The translations under genes and the position numbers were made by a program. The notes below the pieces were generated by a model, which searched no databases, had not been told where the DNA came from, and saw nothing but the letters and a program-made list of their open reading frames with translations. From Hydrangea macrophylla (taxonomy: Eukaryota > Streptophyta > Magnoliopsida > Cornales > Hydrangeaceae): DNA of 64,000 nucleotides. Positions 23,244 to 33,302 of this stretch are shown here, piece by piece (within the stretch, counting starts at the first letter, position 1; the number at the start of each line of letters is the position of its first letter). The stretch is taken from positions 32,159,501 to 32,223,500 of the forward strand of contig CM066984.1 of assembly GCA_033977485.1 (NCBI GenBank), in the 5' to 3' direction.

Positions 23244-24725
23244 CCTGTCTGGACATCATCCTCAAGCATCTTTCCAAGCATCCTGGCGGAGCTAAGAGTG
23301 GGACCTCCTAGGCTCTTTATTGTTGGCTCAGACCAGTTTATTAATTACCATGACCAAACTCTTTGATCAGCAAACTAACCAACTGGTCAGTTAACGTTTA
23401 CTCCACTATAAAACGATAACTGAACTCCAACGCAAAAGAACATATCCGAAGCGATAACTAGACTTGTATGTTGTACTAATGTCCCTCTACCGTCAGCATT
23501 CGTAATCATATTCAGGTAGTCGGATAACTGTTACTGTCAACCTGAATCATGATTACTTCTTGTATTCCTTGAGTCCCATTCACCTCTCATGATTACCAAA
23601 CATGTTGATAACTCTTATCAACAAGACTGCAGTACTCAGTAATCGACATGGTGACATTCTCAAGGGAATGCTTACTCTGAAACAGAGGGTAGATTCTATC
23701 TTGACAATATATGTTCACAACCCTATGAATATGACATACCCAAGATACCCAAGTGTTGATCTTTTATAGACCTCACTGATTGGTAAGTCAAAGCAGCCAT
23801 ATCCACAGTCTGTGTTCATAATCGTCTCAAGATTGAGAACACATACCTTATACAAGTTATGAGTTCCTATTGACTGTTGACAGCATTGAGCGCCAATAGG
23901 AAACTCAGGTCCGTCAATGCACTATAAGCACTAGCATATTAACCAAGAGTCACACTCTAGTGATTGAGATTTATCACTCCATCCAATGGTAGTTAATGAT
24001 GCTACAGTGTATACCTGATGAGATATCCAGTCTCATCATCCACTGTGACAAGCTTTAGGTATCAAAGAATAGTAATTCGTATCTCATTGTATGTATCTCA
24101 TACACACACGAAATACTTACTATGATACTTATGGATTAAACAATCATCTCATGAAAGAAACATACATAATGAAATGTAAAGCTGATATCCATATATTAAA
24201 AAGTCAATGTCTAATACATAAAGTAATGGTTTGAGGGCACAAACCCAACAGATGTAATACCCGTAAAATTTCTAGTTAATAAAATGGGTTCCGTATTTAG
24301 TTCTGGAATTTCCAGAACCTTATGTATATATATACGTATTTATAATTCATAATTGGACAGTAAGTTGTAGACCGGGACTAACATTGTCATGCGAACCTAT
24401 AAAATCTATATAAACCGGACTGTATGACACATGGTTTCAAACGACGTCAAATCATACAAATATAGAAATAAAAGTACCACTTAGGATACCTAATGTACCA
24501 TCTCCCTACCTTATAACCATGGGATATTTCCCTCACCTAAACACCCATCTACCCGCCAGATCTCCACCACCACTCCCAACTGTCAGCCTCCCTTGTCCCC
24601 TAAGTACACACCACCCCAAATTACCTTCTCTCAATCACCCTCACATCCCTCATGTCCCCTCCATTCCCTTTAAACAGATCCTTAAATCTGTGTATACATA
24701 TATGCATATGTATAGGTGTGTGGTG

Positions 24726-24734
24726 TATATATAT
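24726..24734 (+). promoter_or_regulatory. Candidate TATA box in the Gypsy-A LTR
   Basis: TATATATAT followed by GGGACC in the first 500 bp of the LTR, on the sense strand. Plausible core promoter; transcription start not determined. Confidence 0.45.
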
Positions 24735-27388
24735 GGGACCCGAGAGTGAGAGAGAGTTTGGTAGAGATCAATACACACACCACACTCTCGGCTTATACAT
24801 TTCACCCACACTCACCCCCTCTCTCTGTCCATTCTCTACACACACACACTCACATGACCCAGAAGCAAGAAGAAGAAGATTGAAGGAGAAGAGAGACGCA
24901 TAGAGGAGAGAGAAGAAGTTGATCGGAGAAGAATAGAGGATCCGAGATCCCTGAGGTAAAACCCAACCTCCGCTCTGCATTTTTTTTAACCCTTTGCATG
25001 TCACGTTGGACCTCATGCATGTAACCCGATCAGAGCCTAGGGCTCTCTATTTTGTAGAATCACCATTAGAGAACCTCATCGGAACTCGATTTTTGAAACA
25101 TCATTATAGCCCCTCAAATCTATACCATTGTGACCCTCATGAACCCAAATGAACCCCCAAGTAGCCATTTTTGTAATGCAGCTTGTTTGATTGGGCATGC
25201 TATGCATTATTCTCAAGTTTGACCGAATAGAATAATTGATTGGTTGGTATAGAAAATGAATGAACTGGCCTTCCAGCACCTAGTATGTTGTAGAGGGGAA
25301 GAAGATGATTCATTTGGCGTTGGAATCGTCCATTTTCATGGGGAGATGAAGAAGATATGGCCTGTTGAAGTTTTCTAGCCAAAACAGGCGTTGTTGGCGG
25401 CGCTTCAAATCACCGGAGAAGACCCTGCCCATTTAGGGCTTCGGGTTATAACAATCGGGTTTGTGTTAGGTCAGCCTGTGAGTATATGTGGGTATGAGAT
25501 TGGGTTTGGGTCAGGTTAACTTAAACCCGTGGAGCCCTTTATTTGAACGACGTCATTTTGATGCCTTGGGTCGGGTTGCAGGTTGGTTCGGGTTCACGTG
25601 TGTGTGTAGTTGGGTTAGGTTTGGGTCCAAGTTTGGTTAGGGTTAGGGTAATCGGGTTAGGTTAGTTTGTTATTATACTTGGGTTGTGGATCGAGTTGGA
25701 TCTGACCCTATTGGGTCATGTGTTTGGGTTCTCTTGTTAGTCTAAATGGGTTACCCATTTAGTTCGGGCCGGATCCGGGTTCTGACCCGCGAATCCATAA
25801 TGATTATTAATTAGTTATTTTATATTAATAATTATTCTATTAATCCTAATTAGTGCCTTAATAATTTGTTTAAGAATAATTAATGTTTAATTTATTCTGT
25901 TATATAGGATTATTATTTATATGTATTATCAATTATTTATTATATATTAATAAATGTTATAAGTAATTTTAAATGGTTCCCAAGTTATTTTAAAATAAGT
26001 TTTAAATGCCTAAATTAAAATTTAATAATCTGAAAAGGTATTTTAAATAATACTTTTATATTCTAAAATTTTAATTTATACATATTATACTGATTATTTA
26101 CTTGTTTTAAATGAACAACAATCATTAGTTTTATTTCAATAAATAAATATAGGTTATTGTTTAAAAGTTCTAAAATATTTAAAAATAGTTTTAAATATTT
26201 TGAAATATTATATTAATTAATATTATTATATTCTACTATTATAAGGTACTAATTATATATTATACTTATTATTCATTTAGTCAAATAAATAATAATAATT
26301 GGTTTTAAATTAAAATAATTAGGTGGTAAATACCCAATGGTCATTTTAAATTATAGGAAAATTATATCAACTTTCCCTATGGCCTAATGCCTTTGTTTTA
26401 TAAGTTATTATTTATAAAAGTCAGACTTTAATATTTTTAATATTATTTAATTATTTACAAAGGACCCGTTTAGTTGTCTTTTAATTTATTTAAATACTAA
26501 ACGGATTTAAAAAAATTACAAGAAAAATACCACTAGCCTATTTTAAGGCCTAGTATTAAATAAAAATAATTATAAGATCCAAATGTCTTTCTAAATTATA
26601 TTTTGTAATAATAGGACCCTGTGGACTATAATTATGTAAATAAGACTTCGATAATTCATAATAAATAACTCGTGGCTCAGAAAAATACACGGTCAGTTCT
26701 CAAAGTCTTAGAATAATGTGTAGATCTATTCTCTCAAGTTTAGTAACTTTCTGACTCAGTAAAAAATACAGCTTACTGTTAAGGCCCATACTGACATAGA
26801 AAACTCAACCTTTTATATGACGGATTCCGATTTGAGTCTCGTCAATGGTGTTAGACTCAGAATAATGCCTAGATCATCATGTTAAGGTTTAGGAGTCCAT
26901 CCGGCACAATTACCATTTTGCACCTATTACTAGTACACTTGTTAATCACCATTCTATGTATTTATATAAATTGTAGGAACCGAACCTACACTTGTATTCA
27001 AAAATTTGTATTGTGGTGAGTTGTCCTAACTCACTTGGTATATTATAGAAATACTCCATGTGTATTATATGAAAATCATGTGTGTCTTGTGTAGACATAT
27101 TTGATGAGTATTATATGTGCGTAAGTTAAGATTAACAGTTATATGAAAACGCATGTCTAGATAACTATACTCCATGCTTAATCAATAATTGTTATTATGA
27201 TTCATATTTGCCATGTTATACGTTATACACTCGCATGAATACTTATATGAACATAGTCGATTCGTGATGTCAAAGTTGACATCTACATGGTTAGTCGAGG
27301 AGACTAACTCAATCATATTATCATACATGTTTGGGTGGACCCCAGAGGTCTGAACAGAATAGTCAATTCAATGGGAATAACTATAAAC

Positions 27389-27677
27389 GCTATGGGGCCC
27401 TGTTAGGCGACGATAGCTAAAGTACCCATTCGAATTAATGGAGTTAATCATGAGTTGGTGGTTTAAATGCTATGGGGTCCTGTTAGGCGACGATAGCAAA
27501 ATATCCATCCAGGTCTTGAATAACAATAGTTATCACTTATAATGCTATGAGGCCCTGTTAGGCGATGATAGTGCTATAACTATTCTATTCCCCAGGCAAG
27601 GTCACGAGGACCTAAGAGTAAAGTGATTACAACTTTTTAAACCAAACTGCTATGAGGTCCTGTTAGGCAATGAAAGC
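27389..27677 (+). repeat. Four stem-ended repeats in the Gypsy-A LTR
   Basis: 29-bp units at 27389, 27469, 27544 and 27649 share GCTATGGGGCCCTGTTAGGC. In the first two the ends GCTAT and ATAGC are inverted repeats, so the RNA could form a short hairpin. Spacing is 75-105 bp. Confidence 0.8.
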
Positions 27678-27910
27678 AACATAATCATTCTACTCTATAC
27701 TAACGGCGTTACACTGGTAATGTAACAAATCACATGAGTCAGTAATGGTGTCTTGGTAAACTCGAATATATCGCTATTCAATTGTGTTATCACTATCTCA
27801 CTCATACTATCCTGTTATATGCTTATTTAAATAGAGAATCGTTGTACTTGTATTTTATTGCCTATATTATGAGTGATCGGTTAAACTAACTCACTTAGCC
27901 TTAAAACCTA

Positions 27911-28111
27911 ATGGCTCTTCCTACCCTGGACATATTACGTCTAGGTTATAATGAAGAAGGCTATCCAGGTAACTATGAAGAAGAGTATCTCGATCCTCAA
28001 GAGAGGGACTATCAGGAAGGTTATTCTGAGGGAGACTTTTCAGAAGAGTATGCTGATGAAGGGCATGGATATGCCAGCTGGAAAGAAGATTCTAGTCTAT
28101 TATCATATTAA
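27911..28111 (+). CDS. 66-codon acidic ORF near the 3' end of the LTR
   Basis: Starts MALPTLDILRLGYNEEGYPG and is rich in E, D, Y and G with a repeated Y-x-E/D-E pattern. It lies wholly in the LTR, 290 bp before its end. The copy in the 5' LTR at 1-96 shows stop-creating changes (TGG to TGA at about 68). In the 5' LTR it would be in the transcript upstream of the PBS, so it could be a leader peptide or chance. No homology recognised. Confidence 0.3.
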   Translation: MALPTLDILRLGYNEEGYPGNYEEEYLDPQERDYQEGYSEGDFSEEYADEGHGYASWKEDSSLLSY

Positions 28112-28409
28112 GATTTCCTTTACGCTTTAGAAACTATCTTTTGTCTGATGTAATAATTTAAGTGGCTTCAGTCGCCCAAACTTATATTTTGTGGTTTTCA
28201 TTTGGAACTGTTGTAATAGCCTAAGTAGCGAAACACTTAAAGTTCTCCATGAATACCATTAGACATCTTGTAATTCCTTATTATGTTATAACTATGTTAG
28301 AATACTTTCAAGGATAGGTCAGTCTTATGTAACTAGTTATGGCTCACGGATCCGGAAAGGAAAATTTTATTTCCCTCTAATTTTCGCTACTCTGGGGCGT
28401 GACAATACT

Positions 28410-28759
28410 GATGAGTGGGGCGTCTACCACCCCTTCTACCTTTAGAAGAAAATCCTTTGAAGCTAGGTCTCATGCTTATTCTACAATAATTCACGAGCAA
28501 GGAAGTCCGGGAGAGAGTTTGAACTTCATTTTATATATTCTATTTTCAAATCAAACGCAGATAAAATTCCTTTCCATCTAGCAAATATTTGCTTAGATGC
28601 AATATTTTTAACATCTTTGAGAAGAACATCTTAAGCAGCTTGACAATCAACTCTTATTAAAAATTTTGTAACACATAAAACAATTGCTAAGATTTCTTTC
28701 TTAATGGTTGAATAATTCTTCTGAGCGAGTTTCCATGCTCCAGAAAGTGAACCGAACAA
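28410..28759 (-). pseudogene. Pararetrovirus RNase H fragment
   Basis: Minus-strand translation contains NYSTIKKEILAIVLCVTKFL and KQIFARWKGILSAFDLKIEY, the RNase H pattern of plant pararetrovirus polymerases, then SSNSLPDFLARELL. It has in-frame stops (after QAA, after EYIK and after ELL) and a one-base frameshift near its upstream end (about 28745). Confidence 0.85.
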
Positions 28760-29997
28760 GTTGTTTAGAGTTATTAACTCTTTGTTTCAGAATTCCACCA
28801 TATCCCAAATCTATAGTAGACGAATCGAGAACACAAGCTCAATAACAGCTCACGATCTTCTACCGTATTCCTCTGCTGCCAGAATATCGAACTGAGTGTG
28901 GGCTCTATCGAAATCCTTTCTATTTTTTGCTCTCCCTCTTTTACGCTCTCTTTTCTATTCCGAGTTACAATACTCTTGATGGAAAAACGTAAACTGAGAG
29001 GAGAGCCCAAGCAACATATACATAGGCTACGATAGGGATCATAAGAAGCCAATAAGGAATAGGCTTCCTTATGGAATTAGGAAACCCCAATTCGAACTGA
29101 ATCAGATTCCTATTTCCATAAATTATAATTCATACCATTAAAGAATTATAATTGCACTCCTACCCTTATCTCAAAAATATATTTCGCGTCCATGTTATTA
29201 AATGTTTATTATCTCCCCACGTTAAGATTACATATATCCATTAATTAAATATAATTACTGACAATCATATTTAATTAATCTCTTAAAATTCCTTGAGATC
29301 CTCTTCTTAACTTATCTGATATGTCGGATACAAAACGCACCTGCAGGATTTGACATATTCAAAACTTATAAGCTTTCTCAAGGGGATATCATCAATCCCA
29401 AAATTGAGACATGGATTCAATCATTATTATATCCACCACACAATTAATATTGTCACCCAATCCAATGAGATATTGACTCATTTAAGGATCTCACCCTTTT
29501 AAGGATCAAAGTGTAAATATCAAATACATGTGTCTACAAATTAACTTAGGATTTAGAGCATAAGCACTCATAATAGACATGAGGTATTAATTATCTTATA
29601 AGTCAGCATAAAGATAATTACCCCAAGTCGGTCCCGTTTAATACACAAATTGTACCAGCATAGTGAGTTGAAACTATACCGTTTCCCATAGTCAAGACAA
29701 ACCTACTACAACACCAAGCTGCAGTCCTACCGATGGTGTGTCCAATCCCATCTAAGACTGTAAACCAAAATCTTACATTCTACAATATCTGATGGTCTGA
29801 TCTTCCGTGTGTAAGCCGAACTCTACACACCAAACCACCTACTATGTAGAATGAGAGACACACATGCATAATATTAAATAAATAATATAATACAAATATT
29901 GCCCACACAGATTCTCATAAAAATGGAATAACTGATTTTATTGAATGAATAATAAATCAACTACATAAATCATGGCTTTTAGTATATATCCCTAACA
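28760..29997 (-). mobile_element. Solo copia-type LTR inserted in the pararetrovirus fragment
   Basis: On the minus strand it begins TGTTAGGGATATATACTAAA, a very common plant Ty1/copia LTR start, and runs to about 28760. The right boundary (29997) is sharp because viral RT sequence ends exactly there; the left one is inferred from where RNase H coding resumes. No matching 5-bp TSD was found (AGAAA on the right, CAAGT on the left). A viral segment is missing too, so a deletion probably accompanied or followed insertion. Confidence 0.65.
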
Positions 29998-30002
29998 AGA
30001 AA

Positions 30003-30542
30003 CAACTAATCCATTTCTTTGGATAATTTTATAAAAAGGTATCCAAATGTTTTCAATGTTTCTCTATTGATGATGAGAATATTAATACATCATTAATGTA
30101 AACAATATAGAAATCAAAATAGGGGTTGAAAGTATCATTCATTATATTCTGATATTCTGATGGTGCATGTATTAGACCAAAAGGCATTACACTCCACTCA
30201 TAATGTCCAAAAGGAAGATTAAAAAGCGGTTTTGTACCTATCGTTCTCTGCCACGTGAATTTTCCAATATCCCGACTTCATATCAAATTTTGAAAACATG
30301 GAGGCTTGGCAAAGTCGATTTAACAAGCCTTTCTTGTTTGGAATAAGATATCTAATCCATTTTAACGCTTTGTTTAAAGGCTTAAAATTGATGACAAGTC
30401 TAGGAACTCCTCGTTCTATTTCTGCATATTTGTTAATATAAAAAGCAGAACAACTCCAATGAGATTTACATTTCCTAATAAGGTTTTTATTTAATAAACC
30501 TTGTATTTCAGTTTTACAAAATTCCAATAGTTCTTTTCTCAT
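30003..30542 (-). pseudogene. Pararetrovirus reverse transcriptase fragment, catalytic motif changed
   Basis: 30219-30542 encodes the fingers/palm (WSCSAFYINKYAE, VPRLVINFKPLNK, SKFDMKSGYWKIHVAENDRY). After a frameshift, 30003-30218 encodes FGHYEW, MPFGL and the active-site region. There the sequence reads YIND where RT normally has Y-I/V-D-D, so one catalytic aspartate is lost. It ends at the solo LTR. Confidence 0.87.
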
Positions 30543-30645
30543 TTGAATAGGACGAGCAGTGGTAGAAATGTTTTTCTCATCGAAGTCCTTTTCATATGGT
30601 AAAGAGACAATATGTTTCTTCCTATGCCAAAATGCATTTGGATGC

Positions 30646-31149
30646 TCAGAACAAATATTGTCTTTTGAGAATTTCTGAAAATTTTCTATTTTTTCTTAAA
30701 ATAGTTTGTTCCAATTGTTCACTAATTCGCTTGTGAATAAACTCTTCTTTTATCAAACAAATTTGTCTTTCTTTAAAAACAAGAGTTTCTTTAAGAATAT
30801 CGATTTCTGTTTCCATAGACTGATGAATAAATTTGAATAAAATTTCGTCATTAATTAACTTAGCTGATAAACCATTCTCAATAACTATAAATGGTTGGAT
30901 GAGGGATAAAAAGGGGGTTCCTAGTATAACTGGTTGGCTAAGGTTCTTTACTAAAATAAAAGTGGTAGTAATCCAAATTCCTTGATTACAAATGTGAGAC
31001 TTAGGAATTTTATATTTTATTTCTAATTGGCTTCCATTTGCTGCATTTAGATTCTGAGTGATTTTTTCAAAATATTTAAAAGGAATTAACCATTCCTCTA
31101 TACAATCCACATCAGCACCAGAATCAACAAGAGTAATATTGTCTAGCAC
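30646..31149 (-). pseudogene. Pararetrovirus aspartic protease fragment
   Basis: 167-codon minus-strand frame. It contains LVDSGADVDCI, the retropepsin D-S-G motif, near residue 8, and PVILGTPFLSLI near residue 75, the flap/second motif region of viral proteases. The start is not native: the frame continues upstream past stops to about 31385 as acidic linker sequence. The C-terminal part links to RT through a stop-containing stretch (30543-30645). Confidence 0.82.
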
Positions 31150-31390
31150 ATATTCTCCATTTATAACTAGAGAAGCTTAAATATACCAATTTTGGTAGAT
31201 AACCTTTTCAACAGAAAATATTCATTCACCAAAATTTTCATAATAATTGTCATCATTTTCTTCATCATTGATCTTAATACATTTTCCTTTCTCTATTTTG
31301 ACAGGGTTAATTAATAATCTTCGCCTTCCTCAAAACCAAAGGCTTCTTGCTCTTTCATTTTCAAAGATCCGATTCGAAATTTTTAATATA

Positions 31391-32298
31391 AATTTTAAGA
31401 TCATTTATTCTCTATGAGACTGCTGACAGATAAGACAGATAATATTATCTGTTAGACAGATAAAATCTCAAAATCAAGCTGCATGTATTTTTTTTGTAAA
31501 ATTTCCAATTGCATAGATCTTAAAGAAATACATGAAATACATAAAGAAAAAAAAAATCATCCAAAAAAGCCAAAAAAAAACAAAATAATGGTTGTTTAAT
31601 TCAATATTGTATTTCCGTCAACATATAATATTGTCTATTTTGACAGATAAAAACAAAAACGGCGTTACAAATTCCCTTTTTTTTGGGGGGTACAATTTTC
31701 AACTCCAATATGTAGATCTCAACTAAATACATGAAATTCAAAAAAAAAAAAAAATCACCCAAAAGGCTAAAAAAAAAGAGTAAGTTATGGTAGCTTAAAG
31801 TTGACAGATAATAATATCTATGGGTAACGAGAAGCTTTTTAAAAAATGGGCAAATCGTGTAAATTTTGGACAATACACCTAATATCCCCACTTAATTTGG
31901 GTATCAAACATACACTCAATTTTTTTGCCTTCGGTATTTTTCATCGTATTCTATGATATTATTGAATACCACGTTCTTGCTATATGAATACATTAATTCA
32001 CATAGAATAATAACATTTTAAAACAGTTAGAAAAAGGCATAAGAAAAGTACTAAAATCTTTTCTAACAAAATATGTTCAGTACTCCTTATATTTTCTAAA
32101 ACTTTGTTTTAGATTTTTTGTTATTAATTGTACCACTTCAAGTTGTCAAATTCTAAATCTCTTTAGATTGAAGACATTAAGATTATCTAAGACCCTATCT
32201 GCTAACAATTTTCCTAATTTAAATCAATTTGAAGCTAGATTCTCTTAAATGATACTGTTTATAATAGACGTTTTAAAATACTATTCTCTTAAATGATA
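31391..32298. other. AT-rich intergenic stretch
   Basis: No gene is supported. It has long A and T runs and a repeated motif of two near-copies (about 31500-31600 and 31680-31780, sharing AAATACATGAAATxCA and poly-A). It may be decayed viral or retroelement intergenic sequence. Confidence 0.5.
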
Positions 32299-32717
32299 CT
32301 CCTTTCGTCCCATATTTGGACTTCCATATTCTATTTTGGGATGTCTCAAAATTAGTGTTCACTTTTCTAAATTGGTATATAAGTTTTACATACTTTTCAA
32401 ATCTACATTCCTTGAAGGAAAATGCTATTGTGAGAAGCTTCTCACATGAGTAGACGGGTTTTTTAACCGTTGGACAAGCATCTAGCCTTAAGATTGGAAT
32501 CTTAAGGCTAGATGTTCATCCAACGGTTAAAAAACCCCTCTTCTCATGTGAGAAGGTTCTCACAATAGCATTGTCCTTCCTTGAAATCTACACTAAGACA
32601 AAACTAAAAAAATTGTTATAATTGATTATGGGCAATTGTGAAAAGTAGTTGTAAATTCTTTTTGTCCCCTTGAAATTGAGTTCTCAAAGGTGGACTTAAA
32701 ATATGGGACGGAGGGAG
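32299..32717. mobile_element. Stowaway-like MITE
   Basis: Terminal inverted repeats CTCCTTTCGTCCCATAT and ATATGGGACGGAGGGAG match the plant Stowaway (Tc1/mariner) end CTCCCTCCGTCCC. TA duplications flank it (32297-32298 and 32718-32719). The core is about 260 bp, with a second MITE inserted. It lies about 580 bp upstream of the CHX start codon. Confidence 0.85.
32417..32576. mobile_element. Fold-back MITE with 9-bp TSD (Mutator-type) inside the Stowaway element
   Basis: 160 bp that is almost entirely one inverted repeat, with arms of about 75 bp meeting near 32496. Ends are GGAAAATGCTATTG and its near-perfect complement. It is flanked by TTCCTTGAA at 32408-32416 and 32577-32585, an exact 9-bp TSD typical of Mutator-like elements. 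Confidence 0.88.
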
Positions 32718-32998
32718 TACTGTTTTCAATATATATATATACTAGAAGGTGCCACACACACTCCGTGTGTGTAATCAGTTCTTTTTTTGAGCATTTTTTT
32801 TTTAACTACTGATCAAGCAGTTTTTTTGAGCAATTATTTTTAGTCAAACTGTTAAGAAGTTTTTACTTTTGCAATTGGGCATTTTAATACCTTTTTTTAG
32901 GAGGGAAAACTATATAGGTTTACTGGCAATTATTGATGATAAAACTCAAAAAGTGAGAACCCTCTCTGTCTCTTTATATATATATATATATATATATG

Positions 32999-33036
<38 letters not shown>

Positions 33037-33259
33037 AACGGTATTTTTACCAAAACAATGCATACCATGATAGTAGGAGTGTTTTTGGTGGATGAGAAGA
33101 CTAAGCTTTTATCATGTGTCATTTCTTTCTCTTTTATATATAGACCTATTAATCCTTCAAACCATAGACCACATAAATCCAAATAAGGCGGGCAACTAAC
33201 AAAACTAACCTTACTTAATTTCCTCTTTCTCCTTCTTCTTCATTACCAAAAGACAAAAA

Positions 33260-33299
<40 letters not shown>
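32718..33299 (+). promoter_or_regulatory. Promoter and 5' UTR region of the CHX gene
   Basis: Contains a (TA)n-(GA)n microsatellite (about 32979-33032), a TATA-like element (33134-33143, TTATATATAG) about 160 bp before the ATG, and a pure (CT)n run of about 38 bp ending 2 bp before the ATG. CT-rich 5' UTRs are common in plant genes. The transcription start was not determined. Confidence 0.5.

Positions 33300-33302
<3 letters not shown>

Larger units (their letters stand above)
15599..24250 (-). mobile_element. Copia-A: young, apparently complete Ty1/copia retrotransposon
   Basis: An 8652-bp element in minus orientation with a perfect 5-bp TSD, GATGT (15594-15598 and 24251-24255). Its two LTRs (15599-17072 and 22774-24250) differ by about three substitutions and one 3-bp indel as read by eye. 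The PBS and polypurine tract are intact, and a single uninterrupted gag-pol frame of 1329 codons fills the interior. The near-identical LTRs indicate recent insertion. Everything an autonomous copy needs appears to be present. Confidence 0.96.
22774..24250 (-). repeat. 5' LTR of Copia-A
   Basis: 1477 bp with TG...CA ends. Reading on the minus strand, about 1 kb of U3 is followed by the palindrome array (23150-23243) and a TATA box (23119-23127), so transcription probably starts near 23090. Confidence 0.95.
1..28404 (+). mobile_element. Gypsy-A: chromovirus-like Ty3/gypsy LTR retrotransposon, degenerate and split by later insertions
   Basis: Seen: the end of a 5' LTR (1-394), a primer-binding site, gag, protease, RT, RNase H, integrase and a chromodomain-like tail, all on the plus strand, a short purine tract, then a 3' LTR (24253-28404). 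The order PR-RT-RH-IN defines Ty3/gypsy. The C-terminal residues before 15550 and the roughly 4.15-kb LTR resemble the Tekay/Del chromovirus clade, which is inference. Gypsy-B (3539-11433), a hAT-like element (14022-14566) and Copia-A (15599-24250) are nested inside, and reading frames join across each. The 5' LTR start lies left of the window, so the TSD cannot be tested; ATACT (28405-28409) is the candidate right half. Many stops and frameshifts show that it is dead. Confidence 0.9.
24253..28404 (+). repeat. 3' LTR of Gypsy-A (about 4.15 kb)
   Basis: Begins TGTAATACCC right after the Copia-A insertion point (its first 3 bp are shared with the Copia-A TSD copy) and ends GGGGCGTGACA. It holds a TATA-like element (about 24726), GA- and CA-rich sequence, a GGGTT/TTAGGG-rich stretch (about 25430-25670), a long AT-rich section (25800-26600), four stem-ended repeats (27389-27677) and a 66-codon frame (27911-28111). 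Confidence 0.88.
28405..31390 (-). pseudogene. Endogenous pararetrovirus (Caulimoviridae) fragment
   Basis: Minus-strand remnants of a caulimovirid polymerase polyprotein, in order: linker, aspartic protease (30646-31149), RT (30003-30542) and RNase H (28410-28759). No LTR-element integrase follows, which fits a pararetrovirus. A solo copia LTR (28760-29997) replaces the middle, and the RT/RNase H connecting segment is missing. Frameshifts and stops occur in every part, and the RT active site is changed. It is an inactive genomic fossil. Genus cannot be decided by eye. Gypsy-A's 3' LTR abuts its low-coordinate end. Confidence 0.85.

Noticed and set aside
25635..25650. Interstitial telomere
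   Set aside because: Only two TTAGGG units inside an LTR; too short and part of a retroelement.
32740..32780. Possible Helitron-like end (CACACACACTCCGTGTGTGTAATC hairpin after TATATATA)
   Set aside because: The short hairpin and TA run are suggestive, but no CTRR end with adjacent T or TC start pair was found.
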